From: UBA4132 sp037133675
GTDB taxonomy: Bacteria; Pseudomonadota; Gammaproteobacteria; Methylococcales; Methylomonadaceae
Length of the DNA stretch: 15,624 bases
NCBI GenBank assembly: GCA_037133675.1
Contig: JBAXNR010000098.1
Span: 1-15,624 of the forward strand
Reading direction: 5' to 3'
Shown piece by piece: positions 6,394-12,984 of this stretch. The position numbers and the translations under genes were made by a program. The notes beneath the pieces were generated by a model, which was given only the letters and a program-made list of their open reading frames with translations, ran no database searches and was not told where the DNA came from. Position 1 is the stretch's first letter; every line of letters begins with the position of its first letter.

Positions 6394-7746
6394 TTATGGT
6401 AAATAAATCCGCCAGTGCATACCGCCTAAGGTCTTGCTTTTGCCACCGTCTAATTTACCACCCAGCATTTGAACGATTTCATGAACCACGCTGACACCGA
6501 TACCGTGCCCGTGAATATTTTCATCTACCCGCGTACCGCGTTTTAAAATTTGGTTGAATTTACCGACAGGAATACCCGCGCCATCATCTTCAATGTGTAA
6601 CAACAATGAATAATTGCGGCGGTCTTTACGAGGATTGAGTTCAATACTGACATTGACTTGATGGTTACACCATTTACAGGCGTTATCCATTAGATTGCCG
6701 ACAATTTCATATAAATCACCCTCTTCGCAATAAATCATACAGGAATCGGGTAGGCTAATATCAAAGTGAATGGCTTTGTCTAAATAGACTTTACTGAGTG
6801 ATATGTGAATTTTTTGTATCACTGTGCAGATATTAAGCTGTTTAATGACCGTGTGTTCGGCTTTGGCAGATGCACGTTGTAATTGATACATGATAATGGA
6901 ATCCATGCGGGCAATTTGCTCATTCACCGTGTCTTTGTGATCGCTAAAATTTTCTGTGCAGCCGCGTAGTATGGCGAGTGGTGTTTTTAAACTGTGTGCT
7001 AAATCGGCGAGGTGATGGCGATGGCGTTCTAAACGCACTCTTTCATGAGTAATAAAGGCATTGAGATTACTGACGATGCCTTGTAATTCGGTGGGATACT
7101 GTCCATTTAACAAGTCTTTTTTACCCTGATCGATGGCTTCTAAGTCTTTTACAATACTGCGTAGCGGTGTTAATCCCGAATGTAATACTAAAAATCGAAT
7201 CACCAACAATGCCAACCCTAAAATGGTCATCGATTCTTGCAACGATTCTTTGAGTTTATTAACCTGTGTGCTAGCAAACAACTCGCCTTCACTCACTATC
7301 AGCAAATAATCGCTGTCCTGATTGTCAGCATTTTTTAGCTTCAGGGGTTTGTATAACACATAACGCAGTTTAGTTCTATTACTATCATCTTTCAAAAACA
7401 ATGGCTTATCTATATTTAGCGGTTCTGGGGCTTTGTCTTGTCCAGCCGAGGGTGATTGCCATATTTTTTTATGGTCATGATAAAAAAAACCATGCAAATC
7501 AGATGAAGTATCGCCAAATAACACCTCTCTAAAACGATCAGGCATGGTGAATTTATTAGCCTCATTCGAGCTAGTAACTGCTTCTTGCACGTCTCTTTCA
7601 AGACTCGCCATAAAATCTTGCAATCTATCTTTTGCCAAGCCTTCTATAACCACATAATCAAACGTTAGCACCACCAATGCAAAAAAGGCGGCTAACACTA
7701 AACATTCAGAAAAAAATAACCGTAAAGTGATCGATTTAGGAATCAT
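6394..7746 (-). CDS. Sensor histidine kinase, PhoQ/QseC-like
   Basis: A 450-residue inner-membrane kinase. A membrane segment at about 13-34 and another at about 173-189 enclose a periplasmic sensor of roughly 140 residues without a domain I can name. Then come a HAMP-like linker (190-235), the phosphoacceptor His251 in LAHSLKTPLAILRG (249-262), the N-box NLMDNACKW (351-359), G1 DDGAGIP (387-393) and G2 GHGIGVSVV (413-421). The LAHSLKTPL H-box is typical of the PhoQ branch. Its ATG overlaps the regulator stop by four bases (ATGA), so the pair is translationally coupled and surely a cognate kinase and regulator. The signal sensed is unknown; PhoQ relatives often sense divalent cations, acidity or peptides, but an acidic cluster like that of PhoQ is not obvious here. 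Confidence 0.92.
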   Translation of the reverse strand: MIPKSITLRLFFSECLVLAAFFALVVLTFDYVVIEGLAKDRLQDFMASLERDVQEAVTSSNEANKFTMPDRFREVLFGDTSSDLHGFFYHDHKKIWQSPSAGQDKAPEPLNIDKPLFLKDDSNRTKLRYVLYKPLKLKNADNQDSDYLLIVSEGELFASTQVNKLKESLQESMTILGLALLVIRFLVLHSGLTPLRSIVKDLEAIDQGKKDLLNGQYPTELQGIVSNLNAFITHERVRLERHRHHLADLAHSLKTPLAILRGCTENFSDHKDTVNEQIARMDSIIMYQLQRASAKAEHTVIKQLNICTVIQKIHISLSKVYLDKAIHFDISLPDSCMIYCEEGDLYEIVGNLMDNACKWCNHQVNVSIELNPRKDRRNYSLLLHIEDDGAGIPVGKFNQILKRGTRVDENIHGHGIGVSVVHEIVQMLGGKLDGGKSKTLGGMHWRIYLP

Positions 7747-8420
7747 GATTCAATAAGAATGCTGTAACCGCGATTGCGTGAAGTGGCAATGGGTTTGCGC
7801 GTGCCATCTGGATCAATTTTTTTGCGTAAGCGTCCGATAAATACTTCTATGACATTGCTATCGCGGTCAAAGTCTTCATCATAAATATGGGCTGATAAAG
7901 TGGTTTTAGAAATCCATTTGCCTTGATGAAATAATAAATATTCCAGCACTTTGTATTCGTAAGCGGTTAATTCTATTTTTACCCCTGCAACAAACACTTC
8001 TTGCGCGACCGTGTTAATGCTTATATCGCCATGCGTCAACACAGGATGCGCTAAGCCCACTGAGCGGCGAATAAGCGCGTTTATGCGGGCTAATAATTCG
8101 GCATATTGAAACGGTTTGGTAACATAATCGTCCGCTCCTGCATCTAAGCCTTCCACTTTTTCCTGCCAACTAATACGGCTGGCAGTCAAAATTAAAATAG
8201 GTACGGTGACTTTATGTTGACGCAAATGCTTAATCAGTTCGATACCTGAAAAATCAGGCAAACCCAAATCTACAATAGCGGCATCAATTGGGTATTCATT
8301 ACCCATATACTCACCGTCTTTTGCAGTATGCGCCACATCAACTGCAAAACCTTTGCCCACAAAGTATTGGCGCAATTGCTCACAAATTAGTTTTTCGTCT
8401 TCGACAATAAGAATACGCAT
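7743..8420 (-). CDS. OmpR/PhoB-family response regulator (PhoP/QseB-like)
   Basis: A 225-residue transcription factor with an N-terminal receiver domain: acidic EDE at 7-9, phosphoacceptor Asp51 in VDLGLP, Thr79 and Lys102 in TKPF. A C-terminal winged helix spans about 128-222, with LTAYEYKVLEYLLFHQG, the DRDSNVIEVFIGRLRKKIDP recognition segment and the terminal RNRGYSI. It controls genes after phosphorylation by the kinase downstream. GGAG six bases before the ATG (8420) is a good ribosome site. The upstream gap (8421-8490) should hold its promoter, but I see no clear PhoP-type direct repeat there. The target regulon cannot be read from this sequence, so no gene symbol is given. Confidence 0.94.
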   Translation of the reverse strand: MRILIVEDEKLICEQLRQYFVGKGFAVDVAHTAKDGEYMGNEYPIDAAIVDLGLPDFSGIELIKHLRQHKVTVPILILTASRISWQEKVEGLDAGADDYVTKPFQYAELLARINALIRRSVGLAHPVLTHGDISINTVAQEVFVAGVKIELTAYEYKVLEYLLFHQGKWISKTTLSAHIYDEDFDRDSNVIEVFIGRLRKKIDPDGTRKPIATSRNRGYSILIES

Positions 8421-8492
8421 GATGAACTCCGTGTGCCAGTAATTGAATGGTTACACTGTCGCATAATGAGGTGAACAGAAGCTGAATAAAAT

Positions 8493-8525
8493 CCTTGGAG
8501 ACCTTGCAGTACAACGTTTCCAAGG
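8493..8525 (-). terminator. Probable terminator after sppA
   Basis: CCTTGGA (8493-8499) and TCCAAGG (8519-8525) are perfect 7-bp inverted arms with a 19-base loop. On the minus strand, ten bases past the sppA stop, the stem is followed by ATTTTATT. The long loop and broken T-run make this a moderate call. Confidence 0.5.
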
Positions 8526-8534
8526 TTTAATAGT

Positions 8535-9497
8535 CTAGCGCAACGCAGGAGTTTGTAACACGCTACTTAGTGCGTGACCAAAAGATGCACCCATTTTGCC
8601 CACGATTTTATCGATAAATTTTTCTGACTCAGTAAAATCAACCAAACGATCTGCGCCTATCTGATCTTTAGCTACCGAACTGTCATTACCGAAGGCATCG
8701 GCAATACCCAATTTTACCCCTTCTTCACCTGTCCACACTAAGCCAGAAAATGTGTCAGGGGTTTCTTTTAAGCGATCACCGCGTCCTTGTTTAACAGCGG
8801 CAATAAATTGCTGGTGAACTTGATTTAACAAGGTTTGCATATAGGCAGTTTCGTCTGCTTTAGAAGGTGCAAATGGATTTAACATCGCTTTATGCGCACC
8901 CGAAGTGATTAAACGATGCTCTACACCAACCATTTTCATGGTGTCAACAAAACCAAAGCCGTCCATGATGACACCAATTGAACCCACTAAACTGGCAGGA
9001 CTGACAAAAATTTTATCCGTAGCTGAGGCGATGTAATAACACCCTGAGGCGCACATATCACCGACTACCGCATAAATCGGCAATTTAGGATTGAGTTTTT
9101 TGATGTTTCTGATTTCATCGTAAATATAAGCCGATTGCACAGGGCTACCACCTGGAGAATTGGAATGTAAAATTATCCCCTTGGTATTTTTGTCTTTAAC
9201 GGCGGCGCGTAAACTTTTAATAACGTTTTCAGCATTGACTTCTTTATCTTCGGCAATCACCCCAACAATATCCACCACAGCGGTATGATCTTTGCCATCA
9301 ACGCCTATTTCTTTTTTCATGCTGGGATACAGGGCAACACCAATGAGTATCGCCAAATAAAGAAAAGTGAGCGATTTAAAAAACACGCCCCAACGTCTAG
9401 CGCGAGTTTGCTCGGTGACAGCAGCTAACGCGACTTTTTCCAGCACTTCGCGCTCCCAACCATCGGTTTTTTTCGAGTTATCTTGTTGATCTTCCAT
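8535..9497 (-). CDS. sppA: Signal peptide peptidase SppA-type serine protease (family S49)
   Basis: A 320-residue membrane-anchored protease that degrades cleaved signal peptides. An N-terminal cytoplasmic stretch is followed by one membrane segment (about 38-58, FFKSLTFLYLAILIGVALYP). The catalytic domain has SNSPGGSP (112-119), the nucleophile Ser151 in GDMCASGCYYIAS and the general base Lys203 in SGAHKAMLNPF, the Ser/Lys dyad of the family. It is the short, single-domain form, about half the length of E. coli SppA (618 residues). AAGG eight bases before the ATG lies inside the end of the upstream HAD gene, six bases away, so it belongs to the rluC-HAD-sppA operon, an order I recall from Pseudomonas and relatives. 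Confidence 0.95.
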   Translation of the reverse strand: MEDQQDNSKKTDGWEREVLEKVALAAVTEQTRARRWGVFFKSLTFLYLAILIGVALYPSMKKEIGVDGKDHTAVVDIVGVIAEDKEVNAENVIKSLRAAVKDKNTKGIILHSNSPGGSPVQSAYIYDEIRNIKKLNPKLPIYAVVGDMCASGCYYIASATDKIFVSPASLVGSIGVIMDGFGFVDTMKMVGVEHRLITSGAHKAMLNPFAPSKADETAYMQTLLNQVHQQFIAAVKQGRGDRLKETPDTFSGLVWTGEEGVKLGIADAFGNDSSVAKDQIGADRLVDFTESEKFIDKIVGKMGASFGHALSSVLQTPALR

Positions 9498-9503
9498 AGC
9501 ATG

Positions 9504-10154
9504 TTACCTTAAATAAGCCAATAATTCCGTTGCGTGCGACAAGCATAACAACGGTTCGTAATGTTGTAGTGTATCTTTTGAATGTGCTCCACAATACACT
9601 GCTACCGATGAAATGTGGGCATTGCTTGCCATTTGCAAGTCATGAATAGAATCACCTACCATTAAAGACCGTTCTGGCGGGCAGTTTGTCAGTTGCATAA
9701 TTTCCAGCAACATTTTTGGCTCTGGTTTGGAGGCAGTTTCATCTGCACAGCGTGTGACAGAAAATAAATCCTCAGTTTCTGTGGATTGCAAGGCTTGTTG
9801 TAAACCGTGACGGGTTTTACCTGTGGCAACTGCCAGTTGATAACCTGCTTGCTTAAGCTCCACCAACATCTCAACAACATCAGGAAACAAGTCATTACGA
9901 CTGAGTTTTTTAGATAAATACTCTCGACTATAATGTTGTACCAATTGCTCAAGCGTTTGTGCATCAACCTCTGGATGCAGAGTCGAAGTGGCTTTTTGAA
10001 TACTCAAACCAATCACATTTTTTGCCGCTTGACGCTCAGGAACTTCACAGCCACAGCGTTCGGCGGCAGTTTGCAAGCAATGAGTAATCCAGTCGATAGA
10101 GTCGATTAACGTACCATCCCAATCAAAAATAAGTAAATCAAAGCGATTGTTCAT
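9504..10154 (-). CDS. HAD-superfamily phosphatase, phosphoglycolate-phosphatase-like
   Basis: A 216-residue HAD subfamily IA hydrolase. Motif I FDWDGTLID (10-18, with nucleophile Asp11 and acid/base Asp13), motif II Thr108 in VATGK, motif III Lys140 in SKPEP and motif IV GDSIHD (165-170) are all present. A helical cap lies between residues 15 and 85. The family hydrolyses small phosphates; the natural substrate of this rluC-linked version is not known to me, and Gph-like activity is only a default. It overlaps rluC by 17 bases and runs almost directly into sppA, so the three genes are probably co-translated. Confidence 0.9.
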   Translation of the reverse strand: MNNRFDLLIFDWDGTLIDSIDWITHCLQTAAERCGCEVPERQAAKNVIGLSIQKATSTLHPEVDAQTLEQLVQHYSREYLSKKLSRNDLFPDVVEMLVELKQAGYQLAVATGKTRHGLQQALQSTETEDLFSVTRCADETASKPEPKMLLEIMQLTNCPPERSLMVGDSIHDLQMASNAHISSVAVYCGAHSKDTLQHYEPLLCLSHATELLAYLR

Positions 10155-11097
10155 GTTTGAGTAAATTGTCTAATTGTGGGGGCAGGGGGGCGGAAACACT
10201 CATGGCAACACCTGAAACAGGATGATTAAATTGTAGCGTTTGCGCGTGTAAAAACATCCGCTTATAGCCTTTATGGCGAAAATATTTATTGACATCATCT
10301 TCACCGTAACGCTCATCGCCGACAATCGGATGTCCTAAACTCACCGCATGAACGCGGATTTGATGGGTTCGACCTGTTTTTGGCGAGGCTTCAACTAAGG
10401 TTGTATCAGCAAATAATTGCACACGGCGAAATAGCGTTTCCGCTTCTTTACCTAATGGACTAATAGACACCATGCGCTCGCCACCTTTTTGCACATTCTT
10501 TAATAAAGGCGCATTGACAATCAGCTTTTTACGTTGCCATTGCCCAACTAATAGTGCGAGGTAAGTTTTATGAATGTGATTATCACGAAATAACTCATGA
10601 AATAAACGTAAGGCACTGCGTTTTTTAGCAATAATCAAACAGCCTGAGGTGTCTTTATCTAAACGATGCACTAATTCTAAAAACCGCGCTTCGGGTCGAA
10701 TAAGTCGAAAACCTTCGATAATACCCGAACTGACACCGCTACCACCATGTACCGCAAAACCAGCGGGTTTATTGATAATTAAAAAACCATCATCTTCAAA
10801 TAACACACTGTGTTGCAACTCGTCCTTTAAACCCTGTGGAATATAGGATTCTTCTGTGCGCTCAGCGATTCTCACAGGCGGTACACGAATAATATCGCCG
10901 ATGACTAAGCGATATTTAACATCCACGCGCCCTTTATTAACACGCACTTCACCTTTACGGATAATGCGATAAATACGACTTTTCGGCACACCTTTTAAAT
11001 GGGTTAATAAAAAATTATCTAAGCGTTGATCGTTATGGTCTTCGGTAATTTCGACAAAGGTGACTTTAGGCGACTCGCCTTGTTGTTCGTTGCTCAT
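10138..11097 (-). CDS. rluC: 23S rRNA pseudouridine synthase RluC
   Basis: A 319-residue RluA-family enzyme, the same length as E. coli RluC, which makes pseudouridine at positions 955, 2504 and 2580 of 23S rRNA. An N-terminal S4 RNA-binding domain (about 23-75, QRLDNFLLTHLKGVPKSRIY) precedes the synthase domain with HRLDKDTSG (144-152, catalytic Asp147) and the later GRTHQIRVHA motif. No Shine-Dalgarno is evident before the ATG at 11097 (CGACCCCTAGC precedes it), so initiation may be weak or leaderless-like. In Pseudomonas-type genomes a divergent rne gene stands upstream; here an IS30 remnant is found instead, 42 bases from the start. Confidence 0.93.
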   Translation of the reverse strand: MSNEQQGESPKVTFVEITEDHNDQRLDNFLLTHLKGVPKSRIYRIIRKGEVRVNKGRVDVKYRLVIGDIIRVPPVRIAERTEESYIPQGLKDELQHSVLFEDDGFLIINKPAGFAVHGGSGVSSGIIEGFRLIRPEARFLELVHRLDKDTSGCLIIAKKRSALRLFHELFRDNHIHKTYLALLVGQWQRKKLIVNAPLLKNVQKGGERMVSISPLGKEAETLFRRVQLFADTTLVEASPKTGRTHQIRVHAVSLGHPIVGDERYGEDDVNKYFRHKGYKRMFLHAQTLQFNHPVSGVAMSVSAPLPPQLDNLLKHEQSL

Positions 11098-11126
11098 GCT
11101 AGGGGTCGATAAAAATAAAAAACGCC

Positions 11127-11132
11127 ACTATA
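11127..11132 (-). promoter_or_regulatory. Candidate -10 box for rluC next to the IS30 end
   Basis: Minus-strand TATAGT (11132-11127) lies about 30 bases upstream of the rluC ATG and matches the -10 consensus at five of six positions. Any -35 box 16-18 bases further up would fall inside the IS30 terminal repeat (TTATGAC region), where the match is poor. Confidence 0.35.
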
Positions 11133-11138
11133 ACCTAT

Positions 11139-11165
11139 CTTGGATTCAAGTCATAAATGCAATTC
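11139..11165. repeat. IS30-family right terminal inverted repeat
   Basis: The plus strand reads CTTGGATTCAAGTCATAAAT then GCAATTC. Aligned base by base with the terminal repeat at 15571-15597 it matches at 22 of 27 positions, with the outer ten and inner eight bases identical. It sits 28 bases beyond the stop of the IS30 transposase fragment, where the right end of such an element belongs. Confidence 0.8.
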
Positions 11166-11192
11166 CAGAGTTCATGCGGCTTTACATTCAAC

Positions 11193-11391
11193 TTAATCAA
11201 AAAACACCGCATGAGGTGTTTGATAGTTTAAAATTTTTCGAGGGCGGTGGTTGAGGCGGTGCATTGCACTCAAGCTGTTCATCGGTAATGTCCTCAAAAC
11301 TGCTACCTTTGGGGAAATACTGGTGAATCAAGCCATTGGTGTTTTCATTTAATTCACGCTCCCACGAATATAATACGAACGGTTTTGTAAT
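11193..11391 (-). pseudogene. IS30-family transposase, C-terminal remnant with a frameshift
   Basis: Read leftwards from just after the holA stop, the minus strand gives ITKPFVLYSWERELNENTNG then LIHQYFPKGSSFEDITDEQL, the hallmark C-terminal part of IS30 DDE transposases (the E of WERxxNENTNG is the last catalytic residue). Near 11262-11270 the frame slips. In the next frame it continues MHRLNHRPRKILNYQTPHAV and FFD, ending at TAA 11195-11193, again the standard IS30 ending. Only about 65 of some 320-350 residues remain, with no start codon; the rest is missing at the holA side. A 64-codon plus-strand ORF over this spot is a shadow. The fragment is inactive. Confidence 0.85.
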
Positions 11392-11393
11392 AA

Positions 11394-12419
11394 TTAAGCG
11401 GTAGTTCTAACAATGTGTAATGATGCAAATTGCAAGCAAATCGCTAATAGTGTTTCCCACGCATCGCCTGATTGTTGCCCTTTAATCTGTCTATCTGCTT
11501 TTGCACTGAGTACCAATATGCGGTTTAAATCATTAGCTTTTAATCTATTTAATGCTTTTTCAACCAAGGCTTTACGTTTATCCCAGATTTGGTTATTTCT
11601 AAACACGATGTCTTTTTGTTGACCACTTGCCAGTGCTACTTTAATTTTAATTAAACTTCTAGCTTCTCTGGTTAAGCCCCACAATATCACAGGTGCGGCA
11701 ATGCCTTCGGCGCGTAAGCCTGATAATATTTTAATAATACGATTAAGGTCAGCTAATAAAATCGCATCCATTAATTTAAAAACATCGTAGCGTGAGCTAT
11801 CAGCGACTGCATCGAAAATCTGCGCGGTGCTTAGTTTTGCTGTACCGTACAATACATAGAGCTTGGTAATTTCTTGATCGGCAGCCAATAAATTGCCTTC
11901 AATGCGAGATGCAAGTAGTCGAATGCCGTCTGGTTCTGCCTGTAAGCCGCGCTGCTGTAGTCGCTGTTGCAACCATTTGAATAAATCTTCCCCTTCTAAT
12001 GCCCATACTTGTACGACTACGCCAACTTTATCAATGGCTTCTATCCAGCGACTTTTTAGCGTAGCACTGGCAAGTTTACCTATGGTAATCAGCAACAAGG
12101 TGTCTTGGGGTATGCGTTCACAGTAAGTGGTGAGGGCTTTCGCACCGTCTATTCCCACTGTGCCAGTTGGTATGCGCAATTCGATAATTTTTTTATCAGA
12201 AAAAATAGATAAGGAATCAGCCGATAATGCCAACTGATTCCAAGAAAAACCTGTTTCCACCGAAAATATTTCGCGGGAATTATACGCAGCTAACCGTGCG
12301 GTTTTGCGAATAGCATCCGCCATTTCACCTAATTGCAAGGGTTCATCACCACTGAGAAAATACACGGGAGCTAAACCCTTTTGTAAAGCCGCGCCGAGTT
12401 GATCAGGTTTAAGGCGCAT
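11394..12419 (-). CDS. holA: DNA polymerase III subunit delta
   Basis: A 341-residue clamp-loader subunit (E. coli HolA is 343) that opens the beta sliding clamp. The N-terminal domain begins RLKPDQLGAALQKGLAPVYF and has LSGDEPLQL at 22-30. The clamp-binding element is at about 69-84, SLSIFSDKKIIELRIP, with the hydrophobic wedge Ile72-Phe73. The middle AAA-like and C-terminal collar regions follow (RYDVFKLMDAIL; VILWGLTREARSL). It lacks a functional P-loop, as expected for delta. The ATG shares its A with the stop of lptE (TAATG), so the genes are coupled; leuS-lptE-holA is a common gammaproteobacterial operon. An IS30 remnant follows its stop immediately, yet the protein length is normal. 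Confidence 0.95.
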   Translation of the reverse strand: MRLKPDQLGAALQKGLAPVYFLSGDEPLQLGEMADAIRKTARLAAYNSREIFSVETGFSWNQLALSADSLSIFSDKKIIELRIPTGTVGIDGAKALTTYCERIPQDTLLLITIGKLASATLKSRWIEAIDKVGVVVQVWALEGEDLFKWLQQRLQQRGLQAEPDGIRLLASRIEGNLLAADQEITKLYVLYGTAKLSTAQIFDAVADSSRYDVFKLMDAILLADLNRIIKILSGLRAEGIAAPVILWGLTREARSLIKIKVALASGQQKDIVFRNNQIWDKRKALVEKALNRLKANDLNRILVLSAKADRQIKGQQSGDAWETLLAICLQFASLHIVRTTA

Positions 12420-12916
12420 TATTTTTTTAAGCCAAAGCGCACTTGGTTAATCATGGTACGTACCGCTTGTTGGTACATTTCATTACGAATCACAACTTCT
12501 TCATTATCTTTACCTAGAATTAACTGCTGATCGTTAAAATAATCACGCCTAACTTCAATCGGTTGAGATTTCTGTAACACGTTACCTTTAGCATCGGTTA
12601 TTTGATAAGTTAATCGATATTCCAAGCCATATTGGTTAGAACGTCCTCCTGCTCCCAATGACAAAGATCTTTTCGCACTTTCTTCATTCACTACCGTGAT
12701 AATCGTGCCAGCAGCATCTCGCGTATTCACTACCTGAACATTGGATGATTCCAGTGCCTTTTTAAATTGATCAATTAAGGATGCTGACGCGCCTTCCAGA
12801 TAAATAGATTTCATATCTGAAGGTAATTCCATTGCACCGCGTAGATGATAGCCACAGGCAGTCAATAATAAGACTGTCAGCAGTATAAAGATTGATGGGA
12901 ATGTTTTTAATAACAC
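12419..12916 (-). CDS. lptE: LPS-assembly lipoprotein LptE
   Basis: A 165-residue outer-membrane lipoprotein that plugs the LptD barrel and helps insert lipopolysaccharide at the cell surface. The signal peptide is hydrophobic (FPSIFILLTVLLLTAC), with lipobox LTAC and lipidated Cys21, followed by GYHLRGAMELP, the conserved start of mature LptE (RlpB). The mid-region has strands and RSNQYGLEYRLTYQI, ending with QAVRTMINQVRFGLKK. It is slightly shorter than the E. coli protein (193). It lies between leuS and holA on the same strand; a strong palindrome precedes it and could tune its expression relative to leuS. Confidence 0.93.
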   Translation of the reverse strand: MLLKTFPSIFILLTVLLLTACGYHLRGAMELPSDMKSIYLEGASASLIDQFKKALESSNVQVVNTRDAAGTIITVVNEESAKRSLSLGAGGRSNQYGLEYRLTYQITDAKGNVLQKSQPIEVRRDYFNDQQLILGKDNEEVVIRNEMYQQAVRTMINQVRFGLKK

Positions 12917-12945
12917 GAGGACTCCGAGTGTGTATGACGTTACGC

Positions 12946-12980
12946 TACGACTGCCAGTCCTTTAAGGACTGGCAGTCGTA
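12946..12980. repeat. Near-perfect 35-bp palindrome between leuS and lptE
   Basis: TACGACTGCCAGTCCTT (12946-12962) is the exact reverse complement of AAGGACTGGCAGTCGTA (12964-12980) around one base at 12963. It is flanked by further partial symmetry (ACGTTA on the left, AACGTT on the right). No T-run follows on the minus strand, so it is not a canonical terminator. It lies five bases past the leuS stop and about 30 bases before the lptE start. It may be an mRNA-processing or attenuation hairpin, or a REP-like insertion. Confidence 0.85.
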
Positions 12981-12984
12981 AACG

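Noticed and set aside
11060..11254. 64-codon plus-strand ORF between rluC and holA
   Set aside because: It spans the rluC start, an IS30 terminal repeat and the antisense of the transposase tail; the real signal is on the minus strand.
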